Source: Clostridia bacterium
GTDB taxonomy: Bacteria > Bacillota > Peptococcia > DRI-13 > DTU073
DNA length: 5,216 nucleotides
Assembly: GCA_012842035.1 (NCBI GenBank)
Contig: DUTO01000073.1
Location: 1 to 5,216 of the forward strand
Direction of reading: 5' to 3'
This document shows positions 1-4,910 of this stretch, in pieces. Within the stretch, counting starts at the first letter, position 1. Each line of letters begins with the position of its first letter. The notes beneath the pieces were generated by a model, which saw only the letters and a program-made list of their open reading frames with translations, was not told the origin of the DNA and made no database searches. A program made the translations under genes and the position numbers.

Positions 1-187
1 AAACTCTCTGCCCCGTAGTAGGAAACTGTTTTAAAACATTCTTTGAATTTTTATAACTACAATGTTCGGACCACATGACACCGAACATCCCTAATTCTAC
101 TTCATTGGGCTCCCTGTGCATTATTTCTTTAATTAATTCATATTCCTCATCAGAAAGCCCCATTTCTCGCCAAAGTCCTTCCTTCAC
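1..187 (-). CDS. purL: Phosphoribosylformylglycinamidine synthase subunit PurL, N-terminal part (cut by window edge)
   Basis: This is the amino-terminal 62 residues of the large synthetase subunit of FGAM synthase, which turns FGAR, ATP and glutamine-derived ammonia into FGAM in the cytoplasm. The reading frame opens with GTG (187-185) and gives MKEGLWREMGLSDEEYELIK, followed by EPNEVELGMFGVMWSEHCSYKNSK. The MWSEHCSYK block is the typical PurL N-terminal signature. The start was chosen because GGGAGGT (202-196) lies eight bases upstream and because the GTG overlaps the purQ stop as GTGA, which implies translational coupling. No stop occurs before position 1, so the gene continues outside the window. 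Identity is near certain; whether the rest is intact cannot be seen. Confidence 0.96.
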   Translation of the reverse strand, partial: MKEGLWREMGLSDEEYELIKEIMHREPNEVELGMFGVMWSEHCSYKNSKNVLKQFPTTGQRV

Positions 188-888
188 CGTTCTGCACCTC
201 CCTGCCACCATTCTACCAAAGAACTAAAAAGTTTTTTCCCATCCACGCCACCTAAAATAGCCTCCACACATCTTTCCGGACGAGACATCATTCCTAAAAT
301 ATTCCCTTGTTCATTAATAATACCAGCAATATTATTTAAAGAACCATTAGGATTACTCTCCGGAGTTATCTCCCCCTGCTCATCACAATAACGTAAAACT
401 ATCCTGCTTTCTTTCTCTAAACTCTCCAAAGTTTCCTTAGCAACAACAAAACAACCTTCCGCATGAGCGATAGGCATTTTTACTATTTCTTTTTCCGTAC
501 AAAGATTAGTAAAAGGTGTCTGGGTTTGTTCTACCCGTAAATATGTATTTTGGCACTGAAAACGCAAACTGGAATTTCTAATTAAAGCACCCGGTAAAAG
601 CCCAGCTTCCGTAAGAATCTGAAAACCATTACAAAGACCTAAAATCAACCCCCCTTGTTTACCGAAGGCAATAACTTGTTTCATTATTGGTGAGAAACGA
701 GCAATTGAACCAGGGCGCAAATAATTACCATAAGCATAACCACCCGGAATAATTACACAATCTACCCCTTGCAAATCTTCTTCTGCATGCCATAAATAGG
801 TCACCGCTTCCTTTAAAACCTGCTCTAGAGCATAATAACAATCTGTGGCTCCATGGGAACCGGGGAACACTACTATACCGAATTTCAT
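184..888 (-). CDS. purQ: Phosphoribosylformylglycinamidine synthase glutaminase subunit PurQ, with an altered catalytic site
   Basis: A 234-residue class I glutamine amidotransferase of normal family length. It hydrolyses glutamine and passes ammonia to PurL within the FGAM synthase complex. The nucleophile elbow GLCNGFQ places the catalytic Cys at 86. The early VVFPGS strand and the YLRPGSIARFSPIM segment are typical of PurQ. The second catalytic motif, normally PHPE, reads SRPE (202-205): the Glu is kept (205) but the His is Arg203. Other usually conserved spots also deviate, for example GGYAYGNYLRPG where GGFSYGDYLRPG is common, and SHGATDCYYAL near the N-terminus. The ATG at 888 overlaps the purS stop as ATGA and is preceded by GGAGGT with a six-base gap. 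The frame is intact, so I call it a gene, but glutaminase activity is doubtful. Identity as PurQ is certain. Confidence 0.96.
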   Translation of the reverse strand: MKFGIVVFPGSHGATDCYYALEQVLKEAVTYLWHAEEDLQGVDCVIIPGGYAYGNYLRPGSIARFSPIMKQVIAFGKQGGLILGLCNGFQILTEAGLLPGALIRNSSLRFQCQNTYLRVEQTQTPFTNLCTEKEIVKMPIAHAEGCFVVAKETLESLEKESRIVLRYCDEQGEITPESNPNGSLNNIAGIINEQGNILGMMSRPERCVEAILGGVDGKKLFSSLVEWWQGGAER

Positions 889-1139
889 ACTTCTACCTCC
901 ACTAATTCCACTTGATAATCTTCAATAACGGGATTAGCCAAAAGCCGCGAGCACATTTCTTTTACCTGTGCTTCGGCCTCTTGAAGCTCTTCACCCCTCA
1001 GTAAAATTTCCATATGTTTACCCATGCGAACATCTTCTACTTCCTGATAACCTAAAGACTTTAGAGCCTTATGCACAGCATTTCCTTGCGGGTCTAAAAT
1101 ACTTTTTTTATAAGTAATGGTTACAACCGCTTTAAACAC
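885..1139 (-). CDS. purS: Phosphoribosylformylglycinamidine synthase subunit PurS
   Basis: An 84-residue protein matching the usual PurS length. PurS is the small subunit that bridges PurL and PurQ in FGAM synthase of Gram-positive bacteria and archaea. Family hallmarks seen are YKKSILDPQG near the start, ALKSLGYQEVEDVRMGK in the middle, and VKEMCSRLLANPVIEDY towards the end. I chose the GTG at 1139: a strong GGGAGGA site lies just upstream and MFKAVV is the expected PurS N-terminus. A frame opened by TTG at 1157 would translate the ribosome binding site itself, so it is rejected. The stop overlaps the purQ start by four bases (ATGA). No frame damage is visible. Confidence 0.96.
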   Translation of the reverse strand: MFKAVVTITYKKSILDPQGNAVHKALKSLGYQEVEDVRMGKHMEILLRGEELQEAEAQVKEMCSRLLANPVIEDYQVELVEVEV

Positions 1140-1170
1140 CCTTTTTCCTCCCTTCAATTTTCACTACTAA

Positions 1171-1674
1171 TTATTCAATTTCCCTAACTAATTTTTGAAT
1201 TTTTTCATCTTTCTTCGTCACTTCCACAGCTAATTGCTCTTTATATTCTATTAATTTTTGACGCAAAACATTATCCTTAATACTTAAAATCCGAATAGCC
1301 AGCAATGCCGCGTTTTTAGCTCCATCAATAGCCACCGTAGCTACAGGCACTCCCGAAGGCATTTGTACCATGGCATACAGAGCATCTACTCCTTGCAAAG
1401 CAGTAGCATTAATCGGTATCCCGATTACCGGCAAGGGAGTTACCGCGGCTAATACACCGGGTAAATGAGCAGCAGCTCCGGCTCCGGCAATAATCACCTC
1501 AAAATTTTTTTGATGTGCTTCCCGTGCTAACTGTAAAGCACGTTCTGTAGTACGATGTGCTGAAGCAACATAAACTTCATAATCTACAGCAAATTCCCGT
1601 AATATTACTAAAGCCTTTTTCATAATAGACCAATCGGAATCACTGCCCATAATTACTAATACTTGATTCGCCAA
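1171..1674 (-). CDS. purE: N5-carboxyaminoimidazole ribonucleotide mutase PurE
   Basis: A 167-residue class I PurE, which interconverts N5-CAIR and CAIR in de novo purine synthesis; it is usually an octamer. Family motifs are GSDSDW (10-15), SAHRT (38-42, where SAHRTP is commoner; here Thr replaces Pro), and GAGAAAHLPG (64-73, against the usual GAGGAAHLPG). VQMPSGVPVATVAI follows further on. Translation starts at TTG (1674), with a purine-rich AGGAAGGGGG stretch about seven bases upstream. No ATG gives a better fit, because the first in-frame ATG falls inside IMGSDSD. It is the first gene of the visible purine operon, with 31 bases separating it from purS. The C-terminal lysine-rich tail is ordinary for the family. 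Confidence 0.96.
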   Translation of the reverse strand: MANQVLVIMGSDSDWSIMKKALVILREFAVDYEVYVASAHRTTERALQLAREAHQKNFEVIIAGAGAAAHLPGVLAAVTPLPVIGIPINATALQGVDALYAMVQMPSGVPVATVAIDGAKNAALLAIRILSIKDNVLRQKLIEYKEQLAVEVTKKDEKIQKLVREIE

Positions 1675-1723
1675 AAAAATCCCCCTTCCTTCTCTATCAC
1701 TAGCATTTCTTAATCTACTTACT

Positions 1724-1760
1724 CCTAACCATTATAATATCATGATTAAAACATTTTAGG
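1724..1760 (-). promoter_or_regulatory. Putative promoter for the purE-purS-purQ-purL operon
   Basis: On the minus strand a perfect TATAAT occupies 1736-1731, about 57 bases before the purE start and just downstream of the terminator at 1773-1802. At the expected 16-18 base spacing only AT-rich hexamers without a TTGACA match are present (such as TAAAAT or CTAAAA), so the -35 is poor. Placement between a terminator and the first operon gene is the main support. I saw no purine riboswitch and no clear PurR-type palindrome in this stretch. Confidence 0.4.
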
Positions 1761-1772
1761 TATTTATTTCAT

Positions 1773-1802
1773 AAAAAAAAGTGAGCCCTATGAACTACTC
1801 AC
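1773..1802 (-). terminator. Rho-independent terminator upstream of the purine operon
   Basis: Read on the minus strand, GTGAGT (1802-1797) pairs with GCTCAC (1786-1781), one pair being a G-U wobble, around a ten-base loop. Eight consecutive T residues follow (1780-1773). The orientation fits termination of a transcript coming from the right, probably guaA before the accessory DNA entered. The stem overlaps one copy of the imperfect repeat shared with the guaA 3' end. The stem is short but the T-run is good. Confidence 0.65.
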
Positions 1803-1806
1803 CATT
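1790..1806. repeat. Imperfect copy of the guaA 3'-end sequence (possible attachment-site half)
   Basis: On the plus strand this reads ATGAACTACTCACCATT. The guaA end at 4996-5012 reads ATGATACTACTCCCATT. The two align with 16 identical bases and one single-base gap in each. Both are in the same orientation and they flank the accessory region. This is the pattern left when an integrative element enters at the 3' end of guaA, but the copy is not exact and chance similarity is not excluded. Confidence 0.4.
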
Positions 1807-1838
1807 ATCTTAATACAAATTCATCCAATAGACCATAA

Positions 1839-2036
1839 AAACCTGATAAGCCACTATCAGACTTTATCTCAAATAGATTAGCTTTGTTTTCAAAAAACAT
1901 AGTGACCGGAGTTAACAATCCTGAAAAAATCGTTTTAGATTTATGGAATCAATTGTCTAATCAAAATAAAGTTAGTTATAATTCATTAAATAACGATGAT
2001 ATTATCATTAAAACAGTAGAATATAATAAATCATAA
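1839..2036 (+). pseudogene. Unidentified open frame, probably the C-terminal remnant of a lost gene
   Basis: A 65-codon open stretch follows an in-frame TAA at 1836 and ends at TAA 2034-2036. It reads as ordinary protein, with blocks such as SDFISNRLALFSKN, VNNPEKIVLDLWNQLSNQNK and DDIIIKTVEYNKS at the end. There is no ATG; possible starts are TTG at 1884 or GTG at 1902, and neither has a ribosome binding site. I therefore read it as the tail of a gene whose front was lost. The product is not recognised. Its last six bases overlap the end of the transposase fragment on the other strand. A short perfect inverted repeat, CTGATA and TATCAG, sits at 1843-1860 inside it. Confidence 0.4.
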
Positions 2037-2205
2037 ATCCAAATCATCCCAAGGAATGATTTTGGCGTATTTTACCCATCTGTTATTGGCATCCAATTTT
2101 CCGCCAAAAAGCAAAAAGTAATCGTCAATAGTCATTAATAGTGATCATGCACCTTACTTTTGGTTGCTTTGTTATGACTGATTGAAAATCTATTATTTTC
2201 GCCAT
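2031..2205 (-). pseudogene. N-terminal fragment of an IS5/IS1182-like transposase, frameshifted and truncated
   Basis: The ATG at 2205 follows AAGGAGG with an eight-base gap and begins MAKIIDFQSVITKQPKVRCM. The frame stops at TGA 2127-2125. The adjacent frame continues as TIDDYFLLFGGKLDANNRWV and then KYAKIIPWDDLDL before a stop at 2033-2031. The block DDYFLLFGGKL..NNRWVK.AKIIPW resembles, from memory, the start of DUF772-type transposases of the IS5/IS1182 group, which normally run to several hundred residues. The frame break coincides with an imperfect 10-bp tandem repeat (2123-2142); removing one unit rejoins the frames. Everything after about residue 55 is missing, so the copy is dead. 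The exact IS family is inferred and no inverted-repeat end was identified. Confidence 0.65.
2123..2142. repeat. 10-bp imperfect tandem duplication in the transposase fragment
   Basis: On the plus strand CGTCAATAGT (2123-2132) is followed directly by CATTAATAGT (2133-2142), matching at eight of ten positions. Ten bases shift the frame, and deleting one unit joins ...CMI to TIDDYFLL in one frame. It is therefore the probable inactivating lesion. Confidence 0.6.
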
Positions 2206-2228
2206 GCCTTCCCCCTCCTTATGTGTAG

Positions 2229-2337
2229 TTAATTATCTTTTTCAGCTGTGTTTGTGCCTGCTCCTGGTTCGCTATCCACCCGCACCGCGTGAAGGCAGCA
2301 GGCTATGCGGGCATGGTGCCGATAAAGGCACCGGTTG
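2229..2337 (-). other. GC-rich structured spacer with two tandem hairpins and an uncertain small open frame
   Basis: Downstream of the DUF3873-like gene the minus strand first forms GGTGCC/GGCACC (2332-2327 with 2320-2315, loop TTTATC). It then forms CCCGCA/TGCGGG (2311-2306 with 2284-2279) around a 21-base loop. No T-run follows, so this is not a simple terminator. The stretch is clearly richer in G and C than its surroundings. One frame is open to TAA at 2231-2229 and includes RHHARIACCLHAVRVDSEPG and GTNTAEKDN. It has no good start and could be a frameshifted tail of the upstream gene or chance translation of a structured RNA. It is listed for the structure, not as a confident gene. Confidence 0.4.
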
Positions 2338-2544
2338 TTACTTATGTAGTTGGGTCGTCTTATTAATTTTATTAATCCAGTTTTCTTTTGCCTGCCTGCA
2401 GTCTATCGACGTAGGCTTTACACAAGGAAATAATTCTCCGTTGGTATGGCGATAGTCGTGTTGAACTTCTGTATTTCTTGAAATGTTACTTACATATGCT
2501 GTGTATTACTCCTGACCATTGGTTAGGTACTTTGGGTTTAACAT
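2338..2544 (-). pseudogene. DUF3873-like small mobile-element protein, interrupted by a nonsense codon
   Basis: The ATG at 2544 is preceded by GGAGG overlapping the previous gene's stop. The 69-codon frame reads MLNPKYLTNGQE, then TAA (2508-2506), then YTAYVSNISRNTEVQ, HDYRHTNGELFPCVKPT and CRQAKENWINKINK, ending at TAA 2340-2338. The segment .DYRHT.GELF.CV.PT...CR.A...W matches, from memory, the DUF3873 family of small proteins carried by clostridial integrative elements. The single stop at codon 13 would be explained by GAA changing to TAA. The rest of the frame is undamaged, so inactivation seems recent or some readthrough may occur. The function of the family is unknown. The family assignment is moderately secure. 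Confidence 0.65.
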
Positions 2545-2555
2545 TTTCCTTCCTC

Positions 2556-2746
2556 CTATCTGCTTTGAACTATTGTTATCTGGAATTCGTGTCCTCCTGG
2601 GATATAAACTACGATCCCTTTATCGCTTGTGAGAATTCCGGTGTCCTCGTAGCTGCGGGCATCCGTTCCGTCTAGTGTATTTCAGGGTCTCCGTACCAAA
2701 GTGAAAGTAAAACGTTTTGAATTTCTTTTGCGGTTAAGTTTCTCAT
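2556..2746 (-). pseudogene. Small conserved mobile-element protein, broken by a one-base deletion
   Basis: The ATG at 2746 has AGGAGG (2760-2755) eight bases upstream. The frame reads MRNLTAKEIQNVLLSLWYGD then PEIH and stops at TAG 2674-2672. Adding one base near 2675 gives PEIHLDGTDARSYEDTGILT, SDKGIVVYIPGGHEFQITIV and QSR, ending at TAG 2558-2556, for a restored length of 63 residues. The smooth continuation, good start site and promoter show this was a real gene. It is the first gene of the minus-strand operon, 11 bases before the DUF3873-like gene. I recognise the general look of a small accessory protein of clostridial conjugative elements, but I cannot assign a family or function. Confidence 0.6.
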
Positions 2747-2775
2747 TCTTATCTCCTCCTGCTCTATACCCTTTT

Positions 2776-2865
2776 GTTTATATTGTAAACGCTATTGTTT
2801 ATCCAGTCAATAACTTTATTAATGTTTCTCAATAAACTGGAAATATATGCATTGATTTATTAAAC
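2776..2865. promoter_or_regulatory. Cluster of GTTTA/TAAAC operator-like half-sites between divergent promoters
   Basis: The gap contains GTTTATATTGTAAAC (2776-2790), a lone GTTTA (2797-2801), GTTTCTCAATAAAC (2824-2837) and a TAAAC half-site (2861-2865). The first overlaps the minus-strand -10, the second lies in its spacer, and the last lies in the spacer of the plus-strand promoter. The arrangement resembles a phage-type operator region. The obvious candidate to bind it is the helix-turn-helix protein encoded at 2905, which would make the system self-regulating. Binding is inferred. Confidence 0.45.
2782..2810 (-). promoter_or_regulatory. Promoter of the minus-strand decayed operon
   Basis: Read on the minus strand, TTGACT (2810-2805) and TACAAT (2787-2782) are separated by 17 bases, a near-consensus sigma-A promoter. 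It would start transcription around 2775, shortly before the ribosome binding site of the gene starting at 2746. The -10 lies inside the inverted repeat GTTTA-TATTG-TAAAC (2776-2790), so a repressor bound there would block it. Confidence 0.75.
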
Positions 2866-2880
2866 GAATTCCTTTATAAT
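2852..2880 (+). promoter_or_regulatory. Promoter of the HTH/zinc-ribbon/Fic operon
   Basis: TTGATT (2852-2857) and TATAAT (2875-2880) are spaced by exactly 17 bases, an excellent sigma-A type promoter. The predicted start of transcription is about 15 bases before the start codon at 2905, leaving a short leader that holds AAAGGAG (2891-2897). Confidence 0.8.
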
Positions 2881-2904
2881 GAGAATATCGAAAGGAGTGG
2901 TTAT

Positions 2905-3120
2905 ATGTCAGTGTCTGAACAGCTGAAAATTCTTTGTGTGAAACTAGATATTAGTGTGGCTGAACTCGCCAGGTTATTCGGTAGAAGCCCCCAGGCTTTC
3001 AGTCAAAAAATGAAGCGGGAAAGTTTCACCGTTAATGAATTGAAGGAAATAGCTGAGGTTGCAGGCTGCAAATATGTAGGTTCCTTTGAATTGCCAAATG
3101 GCGAAAAGGTAGAATATTAA
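2905..3120 (+). CDS. Small helix-turn-helix (XRE-like) DNA-binding protein
   Basis: A 71-residue protein consisting almost entirely of a Cro/XRE-type DNA-binding fold. Residues about 17-36 (SVAELARLFGRSPQAFSQKM) form the helix-turn-helix, with the second helix beginning at SPQAF. KRESFTVNELKEIAEVAGCKY supplies the supporting helices. The short tail FELPNGEKVEY is common in small regulators of clostridial phages and integrative elements. The ATG at 2905 follows AAAGGAG with a seven-base gap and a near-consensus promoter. The protein is first in a plus-strand operon with a zinc-ribbon protein and a Fic protein. The divergent promoters beside it carry repeated GTTTA/TAAAC sites, so autoregulation and repression of the opposite operon are likely but inferred. 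Confidence 0.88.
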   Translation: MSVSEQLKILCVKLDISVAELARLFGRSPQAFSQKMKRESFTVNELKEIAEVAGCKYVGSFELPNGEKVEY

Positions 3121-3139
3121 TAGATTGGAGGGGCTGCGT

Positions 3140-3337
3140 ATGAGCAGTAAGAGCTCTTATACATGCCATGTTTGCAGGAAAGCCTTCACCATGGCAATAT
3201 CAAACGCTGGATATCCTGGCGGAAAAGACCGGGAAAGTATATATTGTCCTTGGTGCGATGCTGAAAATGACACCATAGTGACAAGTGGAATTGTATCCAC
3301 CTATAAAGTGTCTGCGGAAGGGGGTAATGATAAATGA
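3140..3337 (+). CDS. Small zinc-ribbon protein of unknown function
   Basis: A 65-residue protein with two CxxC knuckles, CHVC (Cys9, Cys12) and CPWC (Cys36, Cys39), separated by 23 residues, as expected for a structural zinc ribbon. The C-terminal third (TIVTSGIVSTYKVS) looks like a beta strand followed by a flexible tail. I chose ATG at 3140 because GGAGGGG (3127-3133) sits six bases upstream. A TTG at 3125 would place the ribosome binding site inside the coding sequence. The stop overlaps the Fic start as ATGA, so the two are translationally coupled and probably made in similar amounts. I do not recognise a named family. It could be a partner or modulator of the Fic protein, or a nucleic-acid-binding accessory; nothing in the sequence decides this. 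Confidence 0.8.
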   Translation: MSSKSSYTCHVCRKAFTMAISNAGYPGGKDRESIYCPWCDAENDTIVTSGIVSTYKVSAEGGNDK

Positions 3338-4089
3338 AATTAATCGAAAAAGTGGATCGTTGTCATGCTGCTATAAACGCGGTTCGCCCTTTTGAAGGCC
3401 ATATGCTAGAACAGCTAAAAGATTACTACCGCATAGGTCTTACTTGGTCGAGTAATGCCATTGAAGGCAATACCCTTACTATTAGTGAAACAAAAGTAGT
3501 GCTTGAAGATGGTCTTACGGTTGCTGGCCGTCCGCTCCGGGATTTCTATGAAACGGTTAGCCATGGCAAGGCTTATAATTTTATGTTTACCTTAATTGGA
3601 GAGAAGCGTATTTCCGCAGCTGATATAAAAACTATGCATCGCCTGTTCTATAAAGAAATTGATGAGGAAAATGCCGGTACCTGGCGGAAAAAACCGGTTA
3701 TAGTTTCTGGTTCAGATTACGTTTTTCCTCATCCTGATGAATTGGATCAGCAAATGGCGGAACTGGATGCCTGGATCGCAAACGAAAGGTACAAATATCA
3801 TCCAGTAACCTTTGCTGGCCTGCTCCATCTTAAATTTGTAAGCATTCATCCTTTTATTGATGGGAATGGTAGGGCGAGCCGCCTTATTATGAACCTTGCG
3901 CTCATCCAAGACGGCTACCAATTGGCTATTATTCCCCCGGTGCTCCGGACCGAATATAACGATACTATCCGCCAATATCAAAATAAAGGTAACGCTGAAC
4001 CTTTCTGTGATTTTATTACAGAGCGTGTTTATGAAACTCAAAAAGAAATTATGAGGCTACTCCATATTCCTTTCCCCGAGTTGTCATAA
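3334..4089 (+). CDS. Fic-domain protein, class II, probable AMP-transferase
   Basis: A 251-residue protein with the full Fic core motif HPFIDGNGRASR at residues 172-183. It includes catalytic His172, metal-binding Asp176, the phosphate-anchoring GNGR and Arg183. The target-docking flap is near SGSDYVFPHP (125-134). An N-terminal inhibitory helix carries SSNAIEGN (39-46). This matches [S/T]xxxE[G/N] with Glu44 as the inhibitory residue, which places it in class II, where inhibition acts within the same chain. Such enzymes usually transfer AMP from ATP to a protein hydroxyl; the target is unknown. The length fits a compact Fic protein without the extra C-terminal winged-helix found in longer relatives. 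Translation starts at ATG 3334, overlapping the zinc-ribbon gene by four bases, with GGAAGGGGG upstream. A terminator follows directly. The gene appears intact, unlike most neighbours. Confidence 0.93.
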   Translation: MKLIEKVDRCHAAINAVRPFEGHMLEQLKDYYRIGLTWSSNAIEGNTLTISETKVVLEDGLTVAGRPLRDFYETVSHGKAYNFMFTLIGEKRISAADIKTMHRLFYKEIDEENAGTWRKKPVIVSGSDYVFPHPDELDQQMAELDAWIANERYKYHPVTFAGLLHLKFVSIHPFIDGNGRASRLIMNLALIQDGYQLAIIPPVLRTEYNDTIRQYQNKGNAEPFCDFITERVYETQKEIMRLLHIPFPELS

Positions 4090-4096
4090 AAACAAA

Positions 4097-4124
4097 CGGG
4101 ATCCTTTACCAGGATTCCGCTTTT
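4097..4124 (+). terminator. Rho-independent terminator of the Fic operon
   Basis: CGGGATCCT (4097-4105) pairs with AGGATTCCG (4111-4119), nine pairs with one G-U, around the loop TTACC. It is followed by CTTTT. It lies seven bases after the Fic stop. On the opposite strand the stem is followed by a T-rich run as well, so it may act in both directions. Confidence 0.85.
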
Positions 4125-4171
4125 AATATATATCCTTATTGCCCATGATTTTTACCGATCCATAAATGCAA

Positions 4172-4206
4172 GAGAGCCTTCACTGGGTTAATTCCCGGAG
4201 GCTCTT
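4172..4206. terminator. Long imperfect stem-loop between convergent genes, possible bidirectional terminator
   Basis: AGAGCCT (4173-4179) pairs perfectly with AGGCTCT (4199-4205). An inner stem CTGGG/CCCGG (4183-4187 with 4194-4198, one wobble) closes on a six-base loop, leaving a three-base bulge. No continuous T-run follows at once on either strand, so termination is inferred from stem strength and position. It separates the plus-strand Fic operon from minus-strand material. It could equally be a leftover end of a mobile element. Confidence 0.45.
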
Positions 4207-4263
4207 CGTACTATTATCATATTTTTTAATGCTTATGGTTTGCAGCATTGAAGCGCTTAATAT

Positions 4264-4362
4264 TCACTGAGGAATAGGATAGTCGAGCGGATCTATCCCA
4301 CTCGGTAATAATCCAGATTCTCCCCTTGCTAGTTTAGTAAGCTGCAGCAATGAACCTAAAAT
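4264..4362 (-). pseudogene. Unidentified 32-codon gene tail
   Basis: After an in-frame TAG at 4365-4363 the minus strand stays open for 32 codons, ILGSLLQLTKLARGESGLLP followed by SGIDPLDYPIPQ, and stops at TGA 4266-4264. The composition looks like a real protein terminus. It has no start codon with a ribosome binding site, and it lies in a different frame from the truncated ImmA/IrrE-like gene just upstream. It may be the last part of a gene that was fused to or followed that one before a deletion. I do not recognise the family. The rest of the 4125-4379 stretch holds only the stem-loop at 4172-4206 and a weak AATGCT/AGCATT inverted repeat (4228-4249). Confidence 0.3.
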
Positions 4363-4379
4363 CTAACAATATCAAGGAT

Positions 4380-4910
4380 TTACAAGCAATTCAGTAGTCC
4401 TTTAAGTTCTAGCTTTTCTCTTAAAAAATTATAGGCGATTCTATTATCCTTACAATCTTTATACCAAAACTCCCCCAAGTCTAGAAATGCTTTTGCCTTT
4501 TTAGCAATTCCTAAGATATCGTCCTGCTCTAATTCATTATAATTATCTAAAATTATCTTATCCCAACCATTATCCTTCCTGTATTCACTTATCCAATCCT
4601 GCTTTCTACTCATGTCATATATGGCATCTTTTAAATTCTTGCTTATATCAGGCTTCTTATTTCTAATAGTTCTAAATTCACTTTCTATAATATCCGATTT
4701 GGGAGGTTTGTTTAAAAACATATAGCCCAAAGGTACCTTTAAAAAGTTTGTCAATTTTTTTAGCTGCCTAAAAGTTGGAAAATCGTCTTGACTTAACCAA
4801 CTTTCAATGTTTCTGAATCTAATCTTAATTTCTTCGAAATCTTTTTGAGACTCTTTAATTGCCCATTTGTATATTTCTTTCTTAACTTTTATTTTGGTTA
4901 CTCCGGCCAT
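4380..4910 (-). pseudogene. Truncated ImmA/IrrE-family protein, peptidase domain missing
   Basis: A 176-residue frame starts at ATG 4910 behind a strong AAAGGAGG site. The N-terminal part is an HTH-like module: YKWAIKESQKDFEEI (14-28), then W38 in the IESWLS turn, then PTFRQLKKLTNFLKVPLGYMF (45-65). Next come LNKPP and the linker segment FRTIRN (79-84), followed by a helical region with MSRKQDWISEY (100-110). These features, in this order, are typical of COG2856-type ImmA/IrrE regulators. Those continue with a zinc peptidase domain bearing HExxH and are usually well over 300 residues. Here the frame ends after NFLREKLELKG and no HExxH is present in any continuation. It is therefore either a dead remnant or a shortened DNA-binding protein. 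Intact members cleave repressors to switch on mobile elements. Confidence 0.75.

Noticed and set aside
1675..1806. Purine riboswitch in front of purE
   Set aside because: The region is short and holds only a terminator and a -10 box; no three-way-junction aptamer core was found.
2204..2455. Plus-strand open frame of 83 codons starting MPSPSLCVVNYLF
   Set aside because: It lies antisense to the transposase start, the GC hairpins and the DUF3873-like gene, has no ribosome binding site, and reads as low-quality Cys/Leu-rich sequence.
2478..2675. Plus-strand open frame of 65 codons
   Set aside because: It is antisense to two recognisable minus-strand genes that have their own ribosome binding sites; no ribosome binding site of its own.
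3712..4041. Minus-strand open frame of 109 codons
   Set aside because: It is a shadow of the Fic gene and covers the conserved Fic motif on the other strand; no ribosome binding site.
4228..4249. AATGCT/AGCATT inverted repeat as a terminator
   Set aside because: The stem is only six AT-rich pairs and no T-run follows on either strand.
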